NCBI GenBank assembly: GCA_037013685.1
Contig: CM072905.1
Span: 7,327,491 to 7,391,490, forward strand
DNA length: 64,000 nucleotides
From: Acridotheres tristis
Taxonomy: Eukaryota; Chordata; Aves; Passeriformes; Sturnidae
Reading direction: 5' to 3'
The position numbers were made by a program, and so were the translations under genes. The notes under the pieces were generated by a model. It was not told the origin of the DNA. It was given only the letters and a program-made list of their open reading frames with translations, and did no database searches. Shown here piece by piece: positions 1-12,620 of this stretch; within the stretch, counting starts at the first letter, position 1, and each line of letters starts with the position of its first letter.

Positions 1-131
1 TCAAAATTATAATAATTTGGAGGGAGGGAGTTTACATTCTCCATTTCAAAGAGAGGCTCCTGCCTTTCTTAGCAGACACCTGCCCATTCCCAGAGATGCC
101 AACAGCCCACCCAAGCTCCCCCGGGCCTTAC

Positions 132-291
132 GCAGCCTGCAGATGGGGCAGTTGTTGGCCTGGTAGCGCAGGGTGTCAGCACAGGTGTTGCAGAGGCAGA
201 GGTGGCGGCAGGGCAGGATCAGGGTGTCCCGGACGTCCGACAGGCAAACCACGCACTCGGCGCTGTTATCGCTCACCTCGTCCTCGGCCAC
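132..291 (-). CDS. RNF157: RNF157 coding exon 10, RING finger
   Basis: Acceptor TTGGGCAG|GTGGCC and donor AGGCTGC|GTAAGG. The exon encodes VAEDEVSDNSAECVVC through the last zinc-ligand pair CPICR and ends in phase 1. The eight zinc ligands are all present. Later exons are outside the window. Confidence 0.95.
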
Positions 292-3200
292 CTGCCCAAG
301 GGACAGCAGGCAACTGCTCAGGGGTCCCCAGCCCACGTGGAACCAGGGTGGGTGCTCTGAAATACTCGCTGGGTGCTCAGAGAGAGTTCTGCCGGTGTCC
401 ATGGGCTGCCTGCTCTTGAAATATCCCCCTGGGACCTCATTCCTCTCCTCCAGGAGGCTGGGAGATGAGGCCAAAGGAAACAGGAACCCAAACTTTCACC
501 CCAATTTTGACATGTTAAAGCAGAGCATAAGGCACATCCCATGCCTTGAGCCCCTTGTTCCCCATCTAAGCCTCCCCCAAGGAACCACAAAAGATGGGGG
601 GAAAAGCTCAATGCTTCAGTTTTCTGCCTCCAGCAGCTTCGATGCTAACACGAAGTGTCCCCAGCCATGACCAGCTCGGTGCTGTGCTGCAAACTCTTGC
701 CCTGAGCAGGTTTCAGTGGCCAGAGCTGTGCTAGGGGAAGGGAAGAAGGGATGAGGGAAGACCCCTGGGATGCAGGCAGGGGGATGCAGGCACACCTTGG
801 AGTCCTGTGTGTTGTACTTGTTCTCGATGCCGTAGATCTCCTGCAGGAGGTAGCTCACACCATCCACCTGCAATCCCACGAGGAAGGGAAAGGAGTAAGG
901 AGCAGAGATTGCCCAGAGCCACTCCCTGCCCCCTGCTTGGGCCAGCCCTCCTCCCCCCAACATCCAGGGCTTCTCTTTGTATTCATAACCTCGAAATTGC
1001 ACTCCCTGGGAGGCAGGGGCAAAGCTGGGAGAAGCTTGGAGCTTTTAGGGCTCCCCAAAACCCCTCAGTGCCTTCCCTGCAGGGTGTGCAGGGACACCTG
1101 CACCTCAGGGACACCCCAACACTCACCACTTGCTTCTGCTTGAGTGGCTTCACGCAGAAGGTGCCATCGCTGTGCTGGAGGGAGGAAAGAGCACATGGGT
1201 GGGCACCCCTGGGCTGCTGTGCCAGAGCACCCACCCTGTGGCTGTCACTGCTCCTGCCCCACTCCCAACAAGCCCATTTTGCAGGAATTCTGGCTTTTCC
1301 TGACAGCCCAGCACCAGGCAGCTGTGGGAGGTCACACACATTGCAAAGCTGGAGACTTGTGGGAGGAAGGAAGATGGAGTTGAGCCCAAATGCCCTAGAA
1401 GTGGGTGCTTAAAATGAGGTAAGAATCCCAGGATTTGAAGAGCAGCCCAAAACATCCCCAGCCCAGCAGCACCATCCCAATTCTCCAGGCTCTTGTAGCT
1501 GGTGGGTGATGGAAGCAGGAGGGGGAGGATGGTCCCAGCTTGGCACTTACCTTCTCAAAGGTGGCCAGCAGCACATGGCAGTGCCCACTGTGCTCTGCAA
1601 GACACAAAGGAACATGCAGGGCTCAGGGGACGTGCAGGGGCACGGGCAGAGCCACAGCAGCAGTGAGGAAAAGCAGGAGGCTCTGCCCAGCTGGCACCAC
1701 AATGCCAGAAACTGGGAAAGGCCAGCCCAGCAAGGAACCCCCTCCTCACCTTCTCCTTCATCCACCACTGCCTGCACCACCATGGGATAAACCTCACGGT
1801 CCAGGTCAAATCCCAGCTGGAGAGAGAAAGGGGAGGTTTGGTGAGATGGAACAGTGCTGAAGCTTCATCCCACCTCCATCTCCAGGGGATGATGTCGGGC
1901 TGGGGGCACCCACCTCTTCCTCACTCCACTCGGAGGGGTCGATGGTGTGGGAGGGCACACAGAACTGCTGGCACACCCCCCGCTTGTAGTGCACCGTCTC
2001 GGACTGCAGGCTGTTGTCCCTGGGGGTGTAGCTGTGCCATGGAGAGAGGACAGGGTCAGGGCACCACGGGTGTCCCCACACTCCTCCTGCTCTCCCCAGA
2101 TCACCGAGATGCCAGGAAAATGGGAGGACATGTGTTCACTCCCCTCCCAGATTCCTCTTGGGGCTGAGGTAAGAAGTTCTAAAAAGGGCTAAAATAATCT
2201 ACAGGGTAAAGTAAACCCAGGGCAGCCAACACAGCATAGGAGGGGACAGGGACAACTCCACAGCCTGGAAGGGTCTGGGAGGGAAAATTATTTCCCCAGT
2301 CTCAGTTCTGACTGGAAGGTAAAAAGAGGGAGCAGGATGTGACAAGGAAGGAGGTGGCAAGGGTTGGCAAAAACCTGGTGGTGGCACCTGGGGGAAACAA
2401 GGAGCCCCCCTCCAATCTCAGCACCACCCTCAGCTGTTCCCTGTCCTGAAGAGGAAAGATGCTCAGTGGGGAGGCTCCATGTCCATCAGCCAGGGACACA
2501 CACCAGGCTCGGGGGGACATGGGCCAAGCTGGGGGGTGACACAGGCCTGGCTGGAGCCCCTCACCTCGCCACCCCATTGTGAAACTCCTCAGTTGCCTGG
2601 TAGTAGATGGTTATGGCCACGCGGGCGTCTGTGTCGAAGGTGAACTCCACGTTGTAGTGCACCTTGGCTTTGCTCACCTCTTCCCCCGGGGTCTTCACCT
2701 CCTCCGAGCACCTGGGGAGCACAGAGGGTCCAGGAGACAGGCCTTGGGGTGCTCCAGGATTAACTCCCTCGGCACCAAAAGGCGCTGCTGCCCTCCATCA
2801 GGGGACACTGAGGCACACCAAGAGTGCCTGGCGTGCCCAAGGTCGCGCCTGCAGGCTGGGAAATGCCGCAGACAGATTCCAGCCATAATCCCCAATCTCA
2901 AGCCCTGCCGCAATCCCCAGCCTCCCTCCAGCAAAGCCTTTGGAAGGGGGGGAGGAAGAAGAAGCAAAGCACTTCAAAGGCAGCACTAAGCTCCTTTAAT
3001 CCTGCGGCACTGCCTGTGCTGGCATGCGGGAAGCAGGAGGGGAAGGGCACGTTGGGAGAGCAGCTCATCCCTCCATCCCTCCATCCCGGAATGAGAGCAG
3101 CCCCGTGCCCAGCATCCCTGGGAGCACCCAGCACACCCAGCAGGACCCTCCCTCCCCGAGGCTCAGGGCTGGGTGCCCAGACTCACTTGACAAGGCGCAG

Positions 3201-6200
3201 GGTGTCCTTGCGGATGTTGATTAAACTCCTGAGCGTCTTCACGGGTTCCTGAGGAGGTGGAGCAGCGTAAGGGAACTAGGACGAGAGAGACACCGGTGAA
3301 GGCACACGCACACGGGGGGCTACGGTGGCTGTGGACCCCCCCAGTGACCCAAACCCAACACCCTACAGAGGGAATTGGGGTGGCCTGGGCATCCTGATGG
3401 GTGCTGAGCACCTGCAGCTCCTGCTGGAATTTGGGTATCAGGCAGCACCATGACAGGGACATCCCTCCACAAACAGCAAGCCCAGGACAGCAGGGACAGT
3501 TTCACTGGGGAGGGGACACACAGAGGGGCTGTTCCTTGTCCCTTTGGCTGGAGGGTGAGGGGGATGTGGGGCACAGGGAAGGCTACTGATGGATTTTTAT
3601 GCTGCTGTTTGAGGCTGGGAAGAGAGAGGCTGAAGCTCCCTCCCTGCCCACCAGACACAAGAATCCCTGTTTCCTCCCTGTGGTGGATGGGATTTGGGTG
3701 GTGGGATCCCTGGCAGCCCTGTGCCCGGAGCAGAGAGCCAGTAAGATGTCTGGGCAGGAGCAGGCAGGCAGCAGCATCCCTTCTCCAAGGTGACACTGTC
3801 CTTCCCAGTCCTTTCTGTCCACTTGACAGGGGCTACAAGGCTCCCTGGGGAGAGGTGACATGGTGGCACCCAGGGGACACAGCAGTCACCCAAAGGAGAC
3901 TGAGTGCAGTAGGTAAGTGACACAGGACCCATCTCCATCTCCCAGGTAGGTTCAGCTCCTGAAAGGATCAGCCCTGATTAAGGCCCAGCTCATTGGCAAA
4001 CTGCCACCATGTGCCAGGGGACAGCCAGAGCCAAGAGGGTGTCAGGTGCCATTAGGGATGGCAGACGGTCAAAGAGCCTCAACTGCTGCCTCCGGAGAGG
4101 GAATAGTGCCCCATTGTCCCTCACCAAGGCACCCACTGCACCCCAATACCAAGGGGACAAGACCAGATTGCAGGTGGAACTTGGGGATGCCCTGCAGGGA
4201 GCCAGATGCCCATTTCCCATGTCCCTGGTGCTCTCACATGGGACAACCATCATCACTTAATCTGTCCTCAAAGCCATCATCACTTTTCCTGTCCCCAAAG
4301 CCCTGCAGAGCAGGATGGATGGGACTGGGGGACCCGTGCTGGGCTCAGAGGGATGGGATGGGACAGCAGCTGGCAGAACCCCTCAGTGCAGGCACAGCTC
4401 TGATCCCAACACTTTAGTGGGGCCACTAAATGCAGATTAAGGCCTAGGCTGGACACAGTGTAGCTGATGGCATCAGAGGCTTTGGAAATGAATTCCCAGC
4501 ACTGTGGAACTGCGTCTCACTGCTCTCATCCTCTCCAGGAGGGGAAAAGGGCAGCAGAGTCATTAAACTGCTGTTAACGAACTTTTTTATGAGTCACTAA
4601 ACGTGCACCTGCAGAATTGAACACCTGCAGAGTCACCCATTGCAGCTGGAGGGGAGAGAGTGAGAACACACCCCAGGCTGAAGCTGAGCCATGTCGTGAC
4701 ATGCTGTGCCATGTCGTGATACATCCCCTGTTATTCAAACTAATGCAGTCATCCAAAATTGCTTCACTCAGTCAAACCATACCCAAATCAGCCCTGGCAG
4801 GGACAGCACCCATGGGTGCACCCCCCCTCCTGCTGCAGCAGCCAGGGGTGGGTGACAGAGGAGGGAAAGGGCAGCCAGGTCCCCTGGGTGCCACCCACAG
4901 GGGCCGTTGTGCTTGGCAGGATGGGGAAGTGCCACAGGCAAATTTTGTGCTGCAGAAACCACTTCAGGCTCTTTCACTCCCACGTGTGAAATGCACTTTT
5001 TGGGGGTGGTTGAATTTTTTTTTTTTAATTAAATTTTACAAGCCAGATTTTGCACATTAGAAAGGGGCTCTTCAGAGGATGTTTTGCATCTCCTCACTTT
5101 AAATCAAGCTGAAACACAACAGAAAAAAATGGGTAATGGTTGTGGTGAAGTTATGAATGCCATCCACGTGCCTATAGCAACATTTGGTGCAGGCCAACTT
5201 CTGCTAAAGTGAAATAAAAACCACCCTCAAAAGTCTGTCTTTTTGGGTTTTTCTACAAGCGTTTCCCTGCGTGGGCAGGGAAACCCAGTGGCACATTTCA
5301 TCAGTTCCTGGCTTCCCCTATGCTCTCTGAGTGCCTCCAGCAGCTTCTCTGCTCCTCAGCCCCTGCATGGTAGCAGCTACTTCAACCTGCAACGCCCTTC
5401 CCAGCCCCTTGGGAACCTGCTCTCAGCTGGAAAATCCAGATTATCATGTATCCATGGAGGGGAGAACCTGCACAGCCTCTGGCTGCCCTGCACATCCCTG
5501 TGGCAGCAGCGCTGTTCATAGCTCAGACAAAGTGCTCTGCTCACAGAGGACACGGGACACAATTCTTCTAAGATCTCCTGGCCCTTGATCCCCAAGGAAC
5601 CCAAAATTAATCCCCCACCAAAAAGCAGTGGCTGTCTTTATTGTTTCCAGCCCAACCAGGGCTCTCACAGAAGGCCAGAAAGCAAAACTATCACAGCCAA
5701 GAAGCATCAGGACAGGACTTGGAGGCAGCATCAGAGAGGCACAAAGTGTTGCCTGGACACAGGCTTGGACCAGAACCAACACAGATCCTCCCCAGCTCCT
5801 CCTTGAGCCCCCAAAACTGGCCTGACCCAAAAGTCCAGCCCCAGAACTCACCCTGCTCCCCAGGGAGGTGGGATCTTGGTCACAGCTCTGCAGCCCAGAG
5901 CCATCGGTAATTAAACCAGAGCAAGACAATTTAGCTTGTGATGCTATATTAATTCTCTCTGCTGTTTCCAAGCTGTTCCTTTGCCTTCCCTGCTGCTCTG
6001 CTGTCAGGGCTGCTGACATGGGAACTGCTCACTGGGCAGTTTAGAGGCTTTTACTGTAATCAAGAGGATTTCTCAACACTGGCTTATGGAAGAGGCCCTG
6101 AGTGCTGACTTCTCATTTTCTGGGGAAGCACAGAGGATGGAGAGAAAGGCAGAGAAAGGCACTGCCTTTGCCCACCCCATGTTCATGTGCTTTGTGGCCG

Positions 6201-9200
6201 CTCCTGACCTTGGCTCTGCCAGGATCCCTGCTCTGGCACAACCCAGGGCTGGACACTTCCCTGCTGAAGCACCACATGATGCTGCCAAAACAGTACCAAA
6301 GCCAATTCCAAGGAGGAAACAGGAACCTTGCTGGCAGCAGGCAATGCTTGAGAGCTGGACCAAAGCACCAGGCAAGTTTATCTCGACTTAACAGAAAAGC
6401 TTTGGTGACTTTTAAGTCCTCACCCTGAATCTTTTCAATACTTGACCCTCCAGACTCCTCCAGCCAGTGCTGTGAGTGGTCCCACTGCTGAGGCACCCGG
6501 ATGAGAGGGAGACATCACCCCCAGGCTGAACCCCTGGTCTCATTTCCTTCCTTTCCAAAGGCAGCAAGAACAAAAAACATCTCCAGGAGCTGTGTGGGGT
6601 GTAGGGACCCTCCCCTCCAGCAGATTCCCTTGTGCCCTGAGACCAGCTGGAGCTGCTGGCATCCAGCACTGCAAAACCCATCCATGCCAGCCCCAACATA
6701 CCCCTGCCTTTTTACTTTTATTTTATTTCTTTCCCCTTCTTGCTAGAGCTTGGGGAGTAATTTCACCTGTTCCTGCCCAAGCTGCTCTACTACCCCGAAC
6801 CACACCAGCTCCTCTGTGTTATGTCCCCACCATGTGTCCTCCTGTCTGGGATATAGCCGCTGGATGAGATGGGGAAGGCAAGAGAAAATGCAGCTCTTGG
6901 AGAGGGAATGAGAAAAAAGCTGGATTTAATCAGCCTAGTTCCCCTTCACCATTACTCCTGCATAGAGGACAGGCTGCAGCAGGAACCCAACCCTTGTATG
7001 AACCATCAGAGAATCCACTCAGGGCTCTGTCCATGGAGGGGGACAGCCAGCAGCCTCATCCCGCACAGCCCATGACACACACAGCCAGCACGGCTTTGGG
7101 AAGGGGCGTGCCCGTGCTCCGGACCCCCCACCCCCCTGTCCCCCCGGTACCCACCACCACGGGCCGGTTCCCCAGGAAGTTGAGGTCGCTGTTCTCGCCG
7201 AACAGGTACCCCTCGGGGTGCGTGGAGTCGAACTTCTCCCCGCCCATGATGAAGTGGTTGGCAAAGTAACTCCCTGAAAGCAAAACAGAGCAGCGCCTGA
7301 GCGGAGAGGGAGGAGGGGGCTCCGCCCGGGCGATGGAGCGGCACGAAGCCACCGGATCGATGGCTCGGAGGTGACTTTGTCCCCAGGGTCACCTTGCTGG
7401 GAGCCTTTCTGCTTGAGCTCACACTCTGAGAGCCCCCAGGCAGGCAGAGGCTGCCAAGAAGCCGCAATCCCTGCCTGCTCTCCCCTCCTCCTGCATCCCC
7501 CCGGCTTCAGCACCACGGTCCGAGCCTGAGCACACGGAGCCGGGATGGGGAGAGGCTGGTGCGATGGCAGCGCTGGCCGTGGGGGCTGCTCCATCCGTGG
7601 GATTGAACTGTGCCTGCTCCCCTTTCCCCGTCTGGGAAATCCCTGTAAGCCCCAGAATGGCCTGAGCCACCCAAGGTCACCCTGACCTTCAGCAGGAGCA
7701 GAGGGATCCTGGTCCGTGAGGAGGAGGAGGAGGAGACGGGTGCTGGGGCAGCAGAGCAGAGCTAATCGTGGCCATAAACATCAGCTCATTCCCCGAGGAG
7801 GCAGGAGAGGCAGGGGCACAGCCTGACCTGCCAGAGAACCCTGCGAGCCCCGGAGGAGCCAGGCTGGCTCCCACATCCCCAGGGATGCTGCCGGGAAGGG
7901 CAGCATGGACCCGGCATATACCCTCAAAACGGGCAGGGCAGCTCCTGCCCACAGCCTGAGGTCACACACCTCGTGTGCCACCCAAGGCAGCGTGTCCACA
8001 GCCAGGCACTGCCCAGGTTGGCTGCAGCTGCCACCAGGAAGGTGGGCAAAGCACAGCTGAACCTAAATGTTCAGCACAGCTGAACCTAGTTCTGTCAGTT
8101 CTCAGCCTGCAGCCTTCCCTAGGAAGTGCTCACCTGCAGGAGGCAGGATTTTGGGGTCCTGTGGACCCTCCAGGAGGTCAGCACCTGCCCTGCAGAGTGC
8201 TCCACATTGCCCTGAATGCGGGGCAATGACCAGGGTTCCATCCCTTCTTCCCTCACAAAACCAAAATACCGGAATGTCCTGGCCCCGAGCTGGGAGCAGC
8301 CCCCAGGTCAGCAGGCACTTCTCCACTAGAGGAGAATTTCCTCCCAGCCCAGCCAGGAGCCAACCAGTGCTTGCTCCTTGTCCATGAGATCTGGGCTGTG
8401 TGGGGAAAGCATGTTGTGGCACAGGAACTGGCCAGACAGGAGGGCTGAGACTTGAGGTGGGAAAAAAGGGAAAGGGAAAGGTGGGCAGGGATGGGGCAGC
8501 AGCAAGGGGTGAGCAGAAGCACCAGGAGTCAGACATGGACACAGTGTCCTGCATCCTGACAGCCACAGGGACAGGGTTTAGCTTATAAAAACCCCAAATC
8601 CACCAGCACAGATCCATCTGCATACCCTGGGGCATACCCCAAAACCAAACATTTGGGGACCGCAGATAAAGGAGCTCAAGCCTGGGCTGCAGGTCTGCTT
8701 GTGGGTACTGAAATCAGAGCTTGAAATCAGCTTCCAACAGAGGCAGGAACCGTCCAGGGCGGGATCAGGCTTTCATACTGCACTTAAACCCAAAATGGAG
8801 CCCAAAGCCCAAGGGGAGGAGGAGGGGGATCTAACTCTGGGCCAGGAGGGATGAGTGGGTCCCGTGGTGCAGGGATGCCCAGATGCAGCAAGCCTGTTAG
8901 CAAACGTCGACCATCAATTATTGATGCCTGCTGCTTTCAGGTCCCATTTTCCATGTACATAATTTATAGGCAGCTCGCCTGGAAGGACTCGGCCACGTGG
9001 AAAAAAAAAGCCCCAAGAGCAAAGTGCCTGCAACAGCACAGCCAGGGGAGAATGGGGCCACCCAGGGCTTCTCCTGACACCAACTTGGAGTAAGAGCAGG
9101 AGATGGCAAGAAAATTATATTTAAGCATGGAGAAAAGCCACCCCAGCACTGAGAAAAAGCTGGAAAATGGAGCACAGGTTCTCTGTGATTGGCCCAGCCA

Positions 9201-12200
9201 CAGTTCAGTGTGTGCTGGGGGCTTGCACAGGATGGACAGAGCAGGTGAGGACCACGCTGCCATCACCCAGTCTCCCTGCCAGGGGTTGGGAACATCCCTG
9301 GGTGCTGCAGGCTCCCAGCACATCCCCCAGAGGCTTCCCAGGAAAGGTCCTCCTTGCTGTTAAACAAGAGGCTTGAGTCGTGCCAGGCTTTTCCAGGGAA
9401 GCACAGGAAAGGCTGGCAGGAGCGTGTTGGTGACTCCCTGGGCATGGCTGGGGGGCAGAGCAGGGAAGCACCTTCCTAGCACAACCACCTTATTATGAGC
9501 TGATTGTAAATCCAACACCCACTCCTGGGGAAGTAGAACCTGTCAAGGACAGCCACATCTCGGGAAGGGCTGCACAGAGCAGCTGCTGGAAAGGAGCAAT
9601 AAGCCCAAATTGCCTGAGGTTCCCAGCAAAAAAAAGTCTTTCTGTCCTGCACATCTGCTGGCACCAGCAGACAGGAACACATCTGGCACCAGCTGTCAGC
9701 TCCTTTTCCCCATGAGTGCCAGTGATGCCACCTTGTTCAGGTGGCAGAGAAGGGTGAGGTCCCTTGTGTGTGCTGTGCCTGTGGCTCTGGCATGCAGCGA
9801 CACATCCTGCACTGTGCCCCAAGCCATGGCTGCCCAGCTGGGCTCTGGTACTGGGGCCTCTGGCTCTCCAATGTTATAGCCTCACTCTCCAAAGCTGCAA
9901 AACCAGAAAAGTTCATTCCCAGCTCATTCACACACTCCTGGTGAGGGAAGCCCCAGGTTTGCACAGCCTGCAGTCAGCCCAGACGGGTGGCCATGGCACG
10001 GGGCTGGGACAGGGACACCCTGCGGCCACAGGTGCCAGCACAGAGTGATGTGATGGGCTGGTTAAAGGCTCTGGGTGCTTCTGCCCCTGGGCAGCCCATT
10101 ACTTAATTCCATGCTCTGAAGCGGGCAGCCAGAGCCAGCGGCTCTGACAGGGAGCTGATGCCAAACCGTGTCCTCAGCACTGCTGCGTCAGCCCTCGCCC
10201 GCCGTGGCTCTGCCACCACCTGGGGTTGTACCCCCAGGACTGGGGGGTGTCACTGCTGGATTAATCCCTGTGCTCCTGCACCCAGCCAGGGCCCTGCTCA
10301 CAGTCCCATGTGCCCCAGGGGAGCTCGGTGCTGACCTCAGCTGGGGACAGGGGCTGAAAGCTGGAGACTTGCCCCAAAAGCCATCCCAGTAGCCTGGCAG
10401 TGGGCTCCATCTGCACCCCCCGCTGGCTCTCCCTCCCAGTGGCAGCCACCAAAGTAAATTTCAGCCTTTGTTTCAAAAATTATGGTTTAACTAATCCCAT
10501 TGACACCCTCTCTGGAGGGGATGGGACCCTCAGGATGGGGAGATGCTAAACTGGGACAAGACACAGCTGCCCTATTCCTACAGGCTGCACTGGCCATCCT
10601 AAGAGAGCCCAAAAGCCAAAGCCACATCCACAGAGAGAGGGAAATGCCCCAAGGTGCCATGAGACTCCCCTCCAGGACCGCATTTCCAAAGCTGTTTTGA
10701 GGTGAAGGAAGCGCTGCTGCCACGGAGGAATCGGCTCCGCTGCCCGGCACGTCCTCCCTCGGCTGCCGGCAGCGCTGAAGGCAAATCCCACTCGGATTAA
10801 AGGCAAACCAGCCATAATCTCCCAGGGCCACCAGCCTGTCCTTGTCCCAGTACAGACAGCTGTGTCACTTGGGCATCTCCTGCCCCTCTCCTAAGGACCT
10901 GGGCAGCACCAGGACCATTCCCCCCAGCAGTGGGACCGGGCCAGCTGAGCACAGCCAGGAGCCCCGGGCTCTCCCTGATAAACCAGAGCTAAACATCAGC
11001 TTGATGACCTCTGCCAGCTGAGATGAGTTTGGAAGTGCTGGGTGCACTTGCACCCTCCACCCCTTTGTACCCAGATATTTCAAGAGCCCCTAAATAAGAC
11101 AGGGTCCCAAGGGAAAAACTTGTAATGCATGGAGACCCTGTCCCTACAAAGAGCAATCCCATGGATGGGCTGGTCCAGCCTCACCTGGCATCAAAGTGAC
11201 AGAGGCCTTGAAACCCTGACAAAAGGAGAGCTGGGGGAGCCCTGCGGGAGGCCGGGCTGTCAAGGATCAGCCATCTCCAGCCAGCTGTGCAACCTATTTT
11301 AGATTAAATTTTTTTTAAAAAAAAAGGCAAGCACAGCTTTTCAAGACACAAGCAGGGCTTGTGTTGGCTGTAATTCTTGCTAAGGAGGTCTTTAGTTGTA
11401 ATTAGCGAGTAATTTGTCACAGTGCTAACGATCCGAGCGTTTACCTTATCCTATTAACTACCAAAATAGTTACCTATTAATAATATTTAGTGCTGCAAGG
11501 ATCCTGTGCAATCTCCTTACATGCACGCACGGTGCTCCGGGGCATCACTCACCGGTGCCGGTATTTTTGCGGCTCTGAAGCGCTGCCCACCCAAGGGCTG
11601 GACCCCATCACCCCTCCCTCCCCAGCGTGCCCCCCTCGGACACTCGCTCAGCCCAGCCCTTGCAGGGAAAAGTGAGGCACTGAGGGGAGGGACGGATTTT
11701 CCAAGGTCACGCACAAGGTTTGAGACAGGGCCGGATTCGGGAGCGAGAGATGCATCACCAGCGAGCCTGGAGGCAGGGAGAGGAGCCAGGAAGGGGAAGG
11801 TTCCCCACGGCAGGGACTGGGGTGCTACGACGGGGCAGAGCCCTGGGAAGGAGGGATCCCCTCCAATCCCTCCCACCCCAGCCTCCCTCATCCTCCCGGG
11901 AATTTAAACCCGGGATTTCCCCGAGCAGCCAGCACCCGAGTAACCGGCTATAAAAAGCGCCTCCGGAACCCGGTGCCGCAGACCGCGGCTACAGAAATAA
12001 TTATCACAATAATGTCATTAAAGTCGCGTCAACTCATCCAAGTTTGGGAAGCGGAGTGTACTGGCCAAGGGGCGCCCGGAGAGGAGTGACCCCGATCCCT
12101 CCCGCGCCGCACTCACGCAGGGTGTCCCGCACCAGACCCAGATTTTTAGGGTGCCCCCCTGTGCGTCAGCGTTTTCTTTGGGGTGTGCAGGGTCACCCCT

Positions 12201-12384
12201 GCCCGGAGCAAGGTCGTGCCCGGTGCCCGCCCGATTTGCTCCCCTCTTTCCCTCCCCGTCGGCGGCACCGGGACGCGAGAACCCCCGGGGGCTCACCGGA
12301 TTTCGGGGGATATCTGTAGACGGAATTAGCGGGGATATCCACTTCCTCCACCCCTGCGTTCTGCCGGCTGGTCAGAGCCCCCAT
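132..12384 (-). CDS. RNF157: RNF157, RING-type E3 ubiquitin ligase (exons 1-10, 3' end outside window)
   Basis: Ten coding exons join in phase on the minus strand: 12297-12384, 7155-7273, 3187-3275, 2565-2711, 1914-2031, 1750-1816, 1551-1594, 1127-1174, 796-867 and 132-291. Together they give 317 residues and one base, beginning MGALTSRQNAGVEEVDIP. Residues 1-264 form the conserved mahogunin-family substrate-binding region, including the motifs HFIMGGEKFDSTHPEGYLFG and LLQEIYGIENKYNTQDSK. The RING is complete, with probable zinc ligands C277/C280, C292/H294, C298/C301 and C312/C315 (C3HC4). The family (RNF157, MGRN1) consists of cytosolic E3 ligases; RNF157 is known from work on neuronal survival. 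RNF157 is preferred over MGRN1 because of the N-terminal sequence and because UBALD2, QRICH2 and PRPSAP1 follow, as on human 17q25. The C-terminal Ser-rich half is off the left edge. The two largest introns (5.0 and 3.9 kb) hold no other gene I can see. Confidence 0.95.
796..867 (-). CDS. RNF157: RNF157 coding exon 9
   Basis: Acceptor GATTGCAG|GTGGAT and donor TCCAAG|GTGTGC. The exon encodes VDGVSYLLQEIYGIENK plus seven further residues and is flush with codon boundaries on both sides. Confidence 0.93.
1127..1174 (-). CDS. RNF157: RNF157 coding exon 8
   Basis: A 48-bp exon with acceptor CCTCCAG|CACAGC and donor CAAGTG|GTGAGT. It encodes HSDGTFCVKPLKQKQV in phase 0. Confidence 0.93.
1551..1594 (-). 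CDS. RNF157: RNF157 coding exon 7
   Basis: A 44-bp exon with acceptor CTTGCAG|AGCAC and donor GAGAAG|GTAAGT. It encodes EHSGHCHVLLATFEK and ends in phase 0. From memory, the mammalian counterpart has Tyr-Phe where this has His-Ser just before GHCHVLL. Confidence 0.92.
1750..1816 (-). CDS. RNF157: RNF157 coding exon 6
   Basis: Acceptor TCTCCAG|CTGGG and donor GAAG|GTGAGG. The exon encodes LGFDLDREVYPMVVQAVVD and ends in phase 1. Confidence 0.93.
1914..2031 (-). CDS. RNF157: RNF157 coding exon 5
   Basis: Acceptor TGGCACAG|CTACAC and donor GAAGAG|GTGGGT. The exon encodes DNSLQSETVHYKRGVCQQF to EWSEEE and ends in phase 0. Confidence 0.94.
2565..2711 (-). CDS. RNF157: RNF157 coding exon 4
   Basis: Acceptor CTCCCCAG|GTGCTC and donor GGCGAG|GTGAGG. 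The exon encodes the KVHYNVEFTFDTDARVAIT region of the substrate-binding domain and ends in phase 2. Confidence 0.94.
3187..3275 (-). CDS. RNF157: RNF157 coding exon 3
   Basis: Acceptor CGTCCTAG|TTCCC and donor GTCAA|GTGAGT. The exon encodes FPYAAPPPQEPVKTLRSL to DTLRLV and ends in phase 2. Confidence 0.94.
7155..7273 (-). CDS. RNF157: RNF157 coding exon 2
   Basis: Acceptor CTTTCAG|GGAG and donor GTGGTG|GTGGGT. The exon encodes SYFANHFIMGG to GNRPVV and ends in phase 0. The GTGGTGGTG run makes the exact donor ambiguous by 3 bp; it is placed so that the next exon begins FPYAAPP. Confidence 0.93.
8895..8985. promoter_or_regulatory. candidate conserved non-coding element in RNF157 intron 1
   Basis: This short AT-rich block (around atcaattattgatgc and acataatttatagg) sits in GC-rich intron sequence and contains a palindromic homeodomain-type TCAATTATTGA core. 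This is only a suggestion without alignment. Confidence 0.25.
11385..11500. promoter_or_regulatory. candidate conserved non-coding element in RNF157 intron 1
   Basis: This AT-rich, low-repeat block in GC-rich surroundings has clustered TAAT/ATTA and TTACCT words (tgtaattagcgag, taccttatcctattaacta). It resembles developmental enhancers that bind homeodomain factors. Conservation cannot be tested here. Confidence 0.3.
12297..12384 (-). CDS. RNF157: RNF157 coding exon 1
   Basis: The start ATG is the complement of 12382-12384 and the donor is TCCG|GTGAGC. The exon encodes MGALTSRQNAG to YPPKSG, ends in phase 1 and lies in a CpG-rich block. Confidence 0.95.
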
Positions 12385-12620
12385 GGCCGGGCCGGGCTCA
12401 GCGGGCGGGGGGCGGTGGGGATTCCTCCCGCCCGGGACCGGGACGGGGGCCGGGAGCGGGGCTGGCGGCGGCCCCCGCCCGCAGCATCCTCCGCTCCGCT
12501 CCGCTCTGCGCCGCGCCCGGCGCCGCCTCCGCGGCACCGCGGGGCTGCGACATTCGGGGCGGGGCCGCCATCGGCCGGCACGCCCCGAGCCGCCCCGGCT
12601 CGGCGGACGAGATGCTGCCG
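12385..12620 (-). promoter_or_regulatory. RNF157: RNF157 CpG-island promoter and 5' UTR
   Basis: This GC-rich block directly upstream of the RNF157 ATG has many CpGs and a GC box (ggggcggggc near 12557). There is no TATA box. The transcription start is not visible from sequence alone. Confidence 0.6.
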
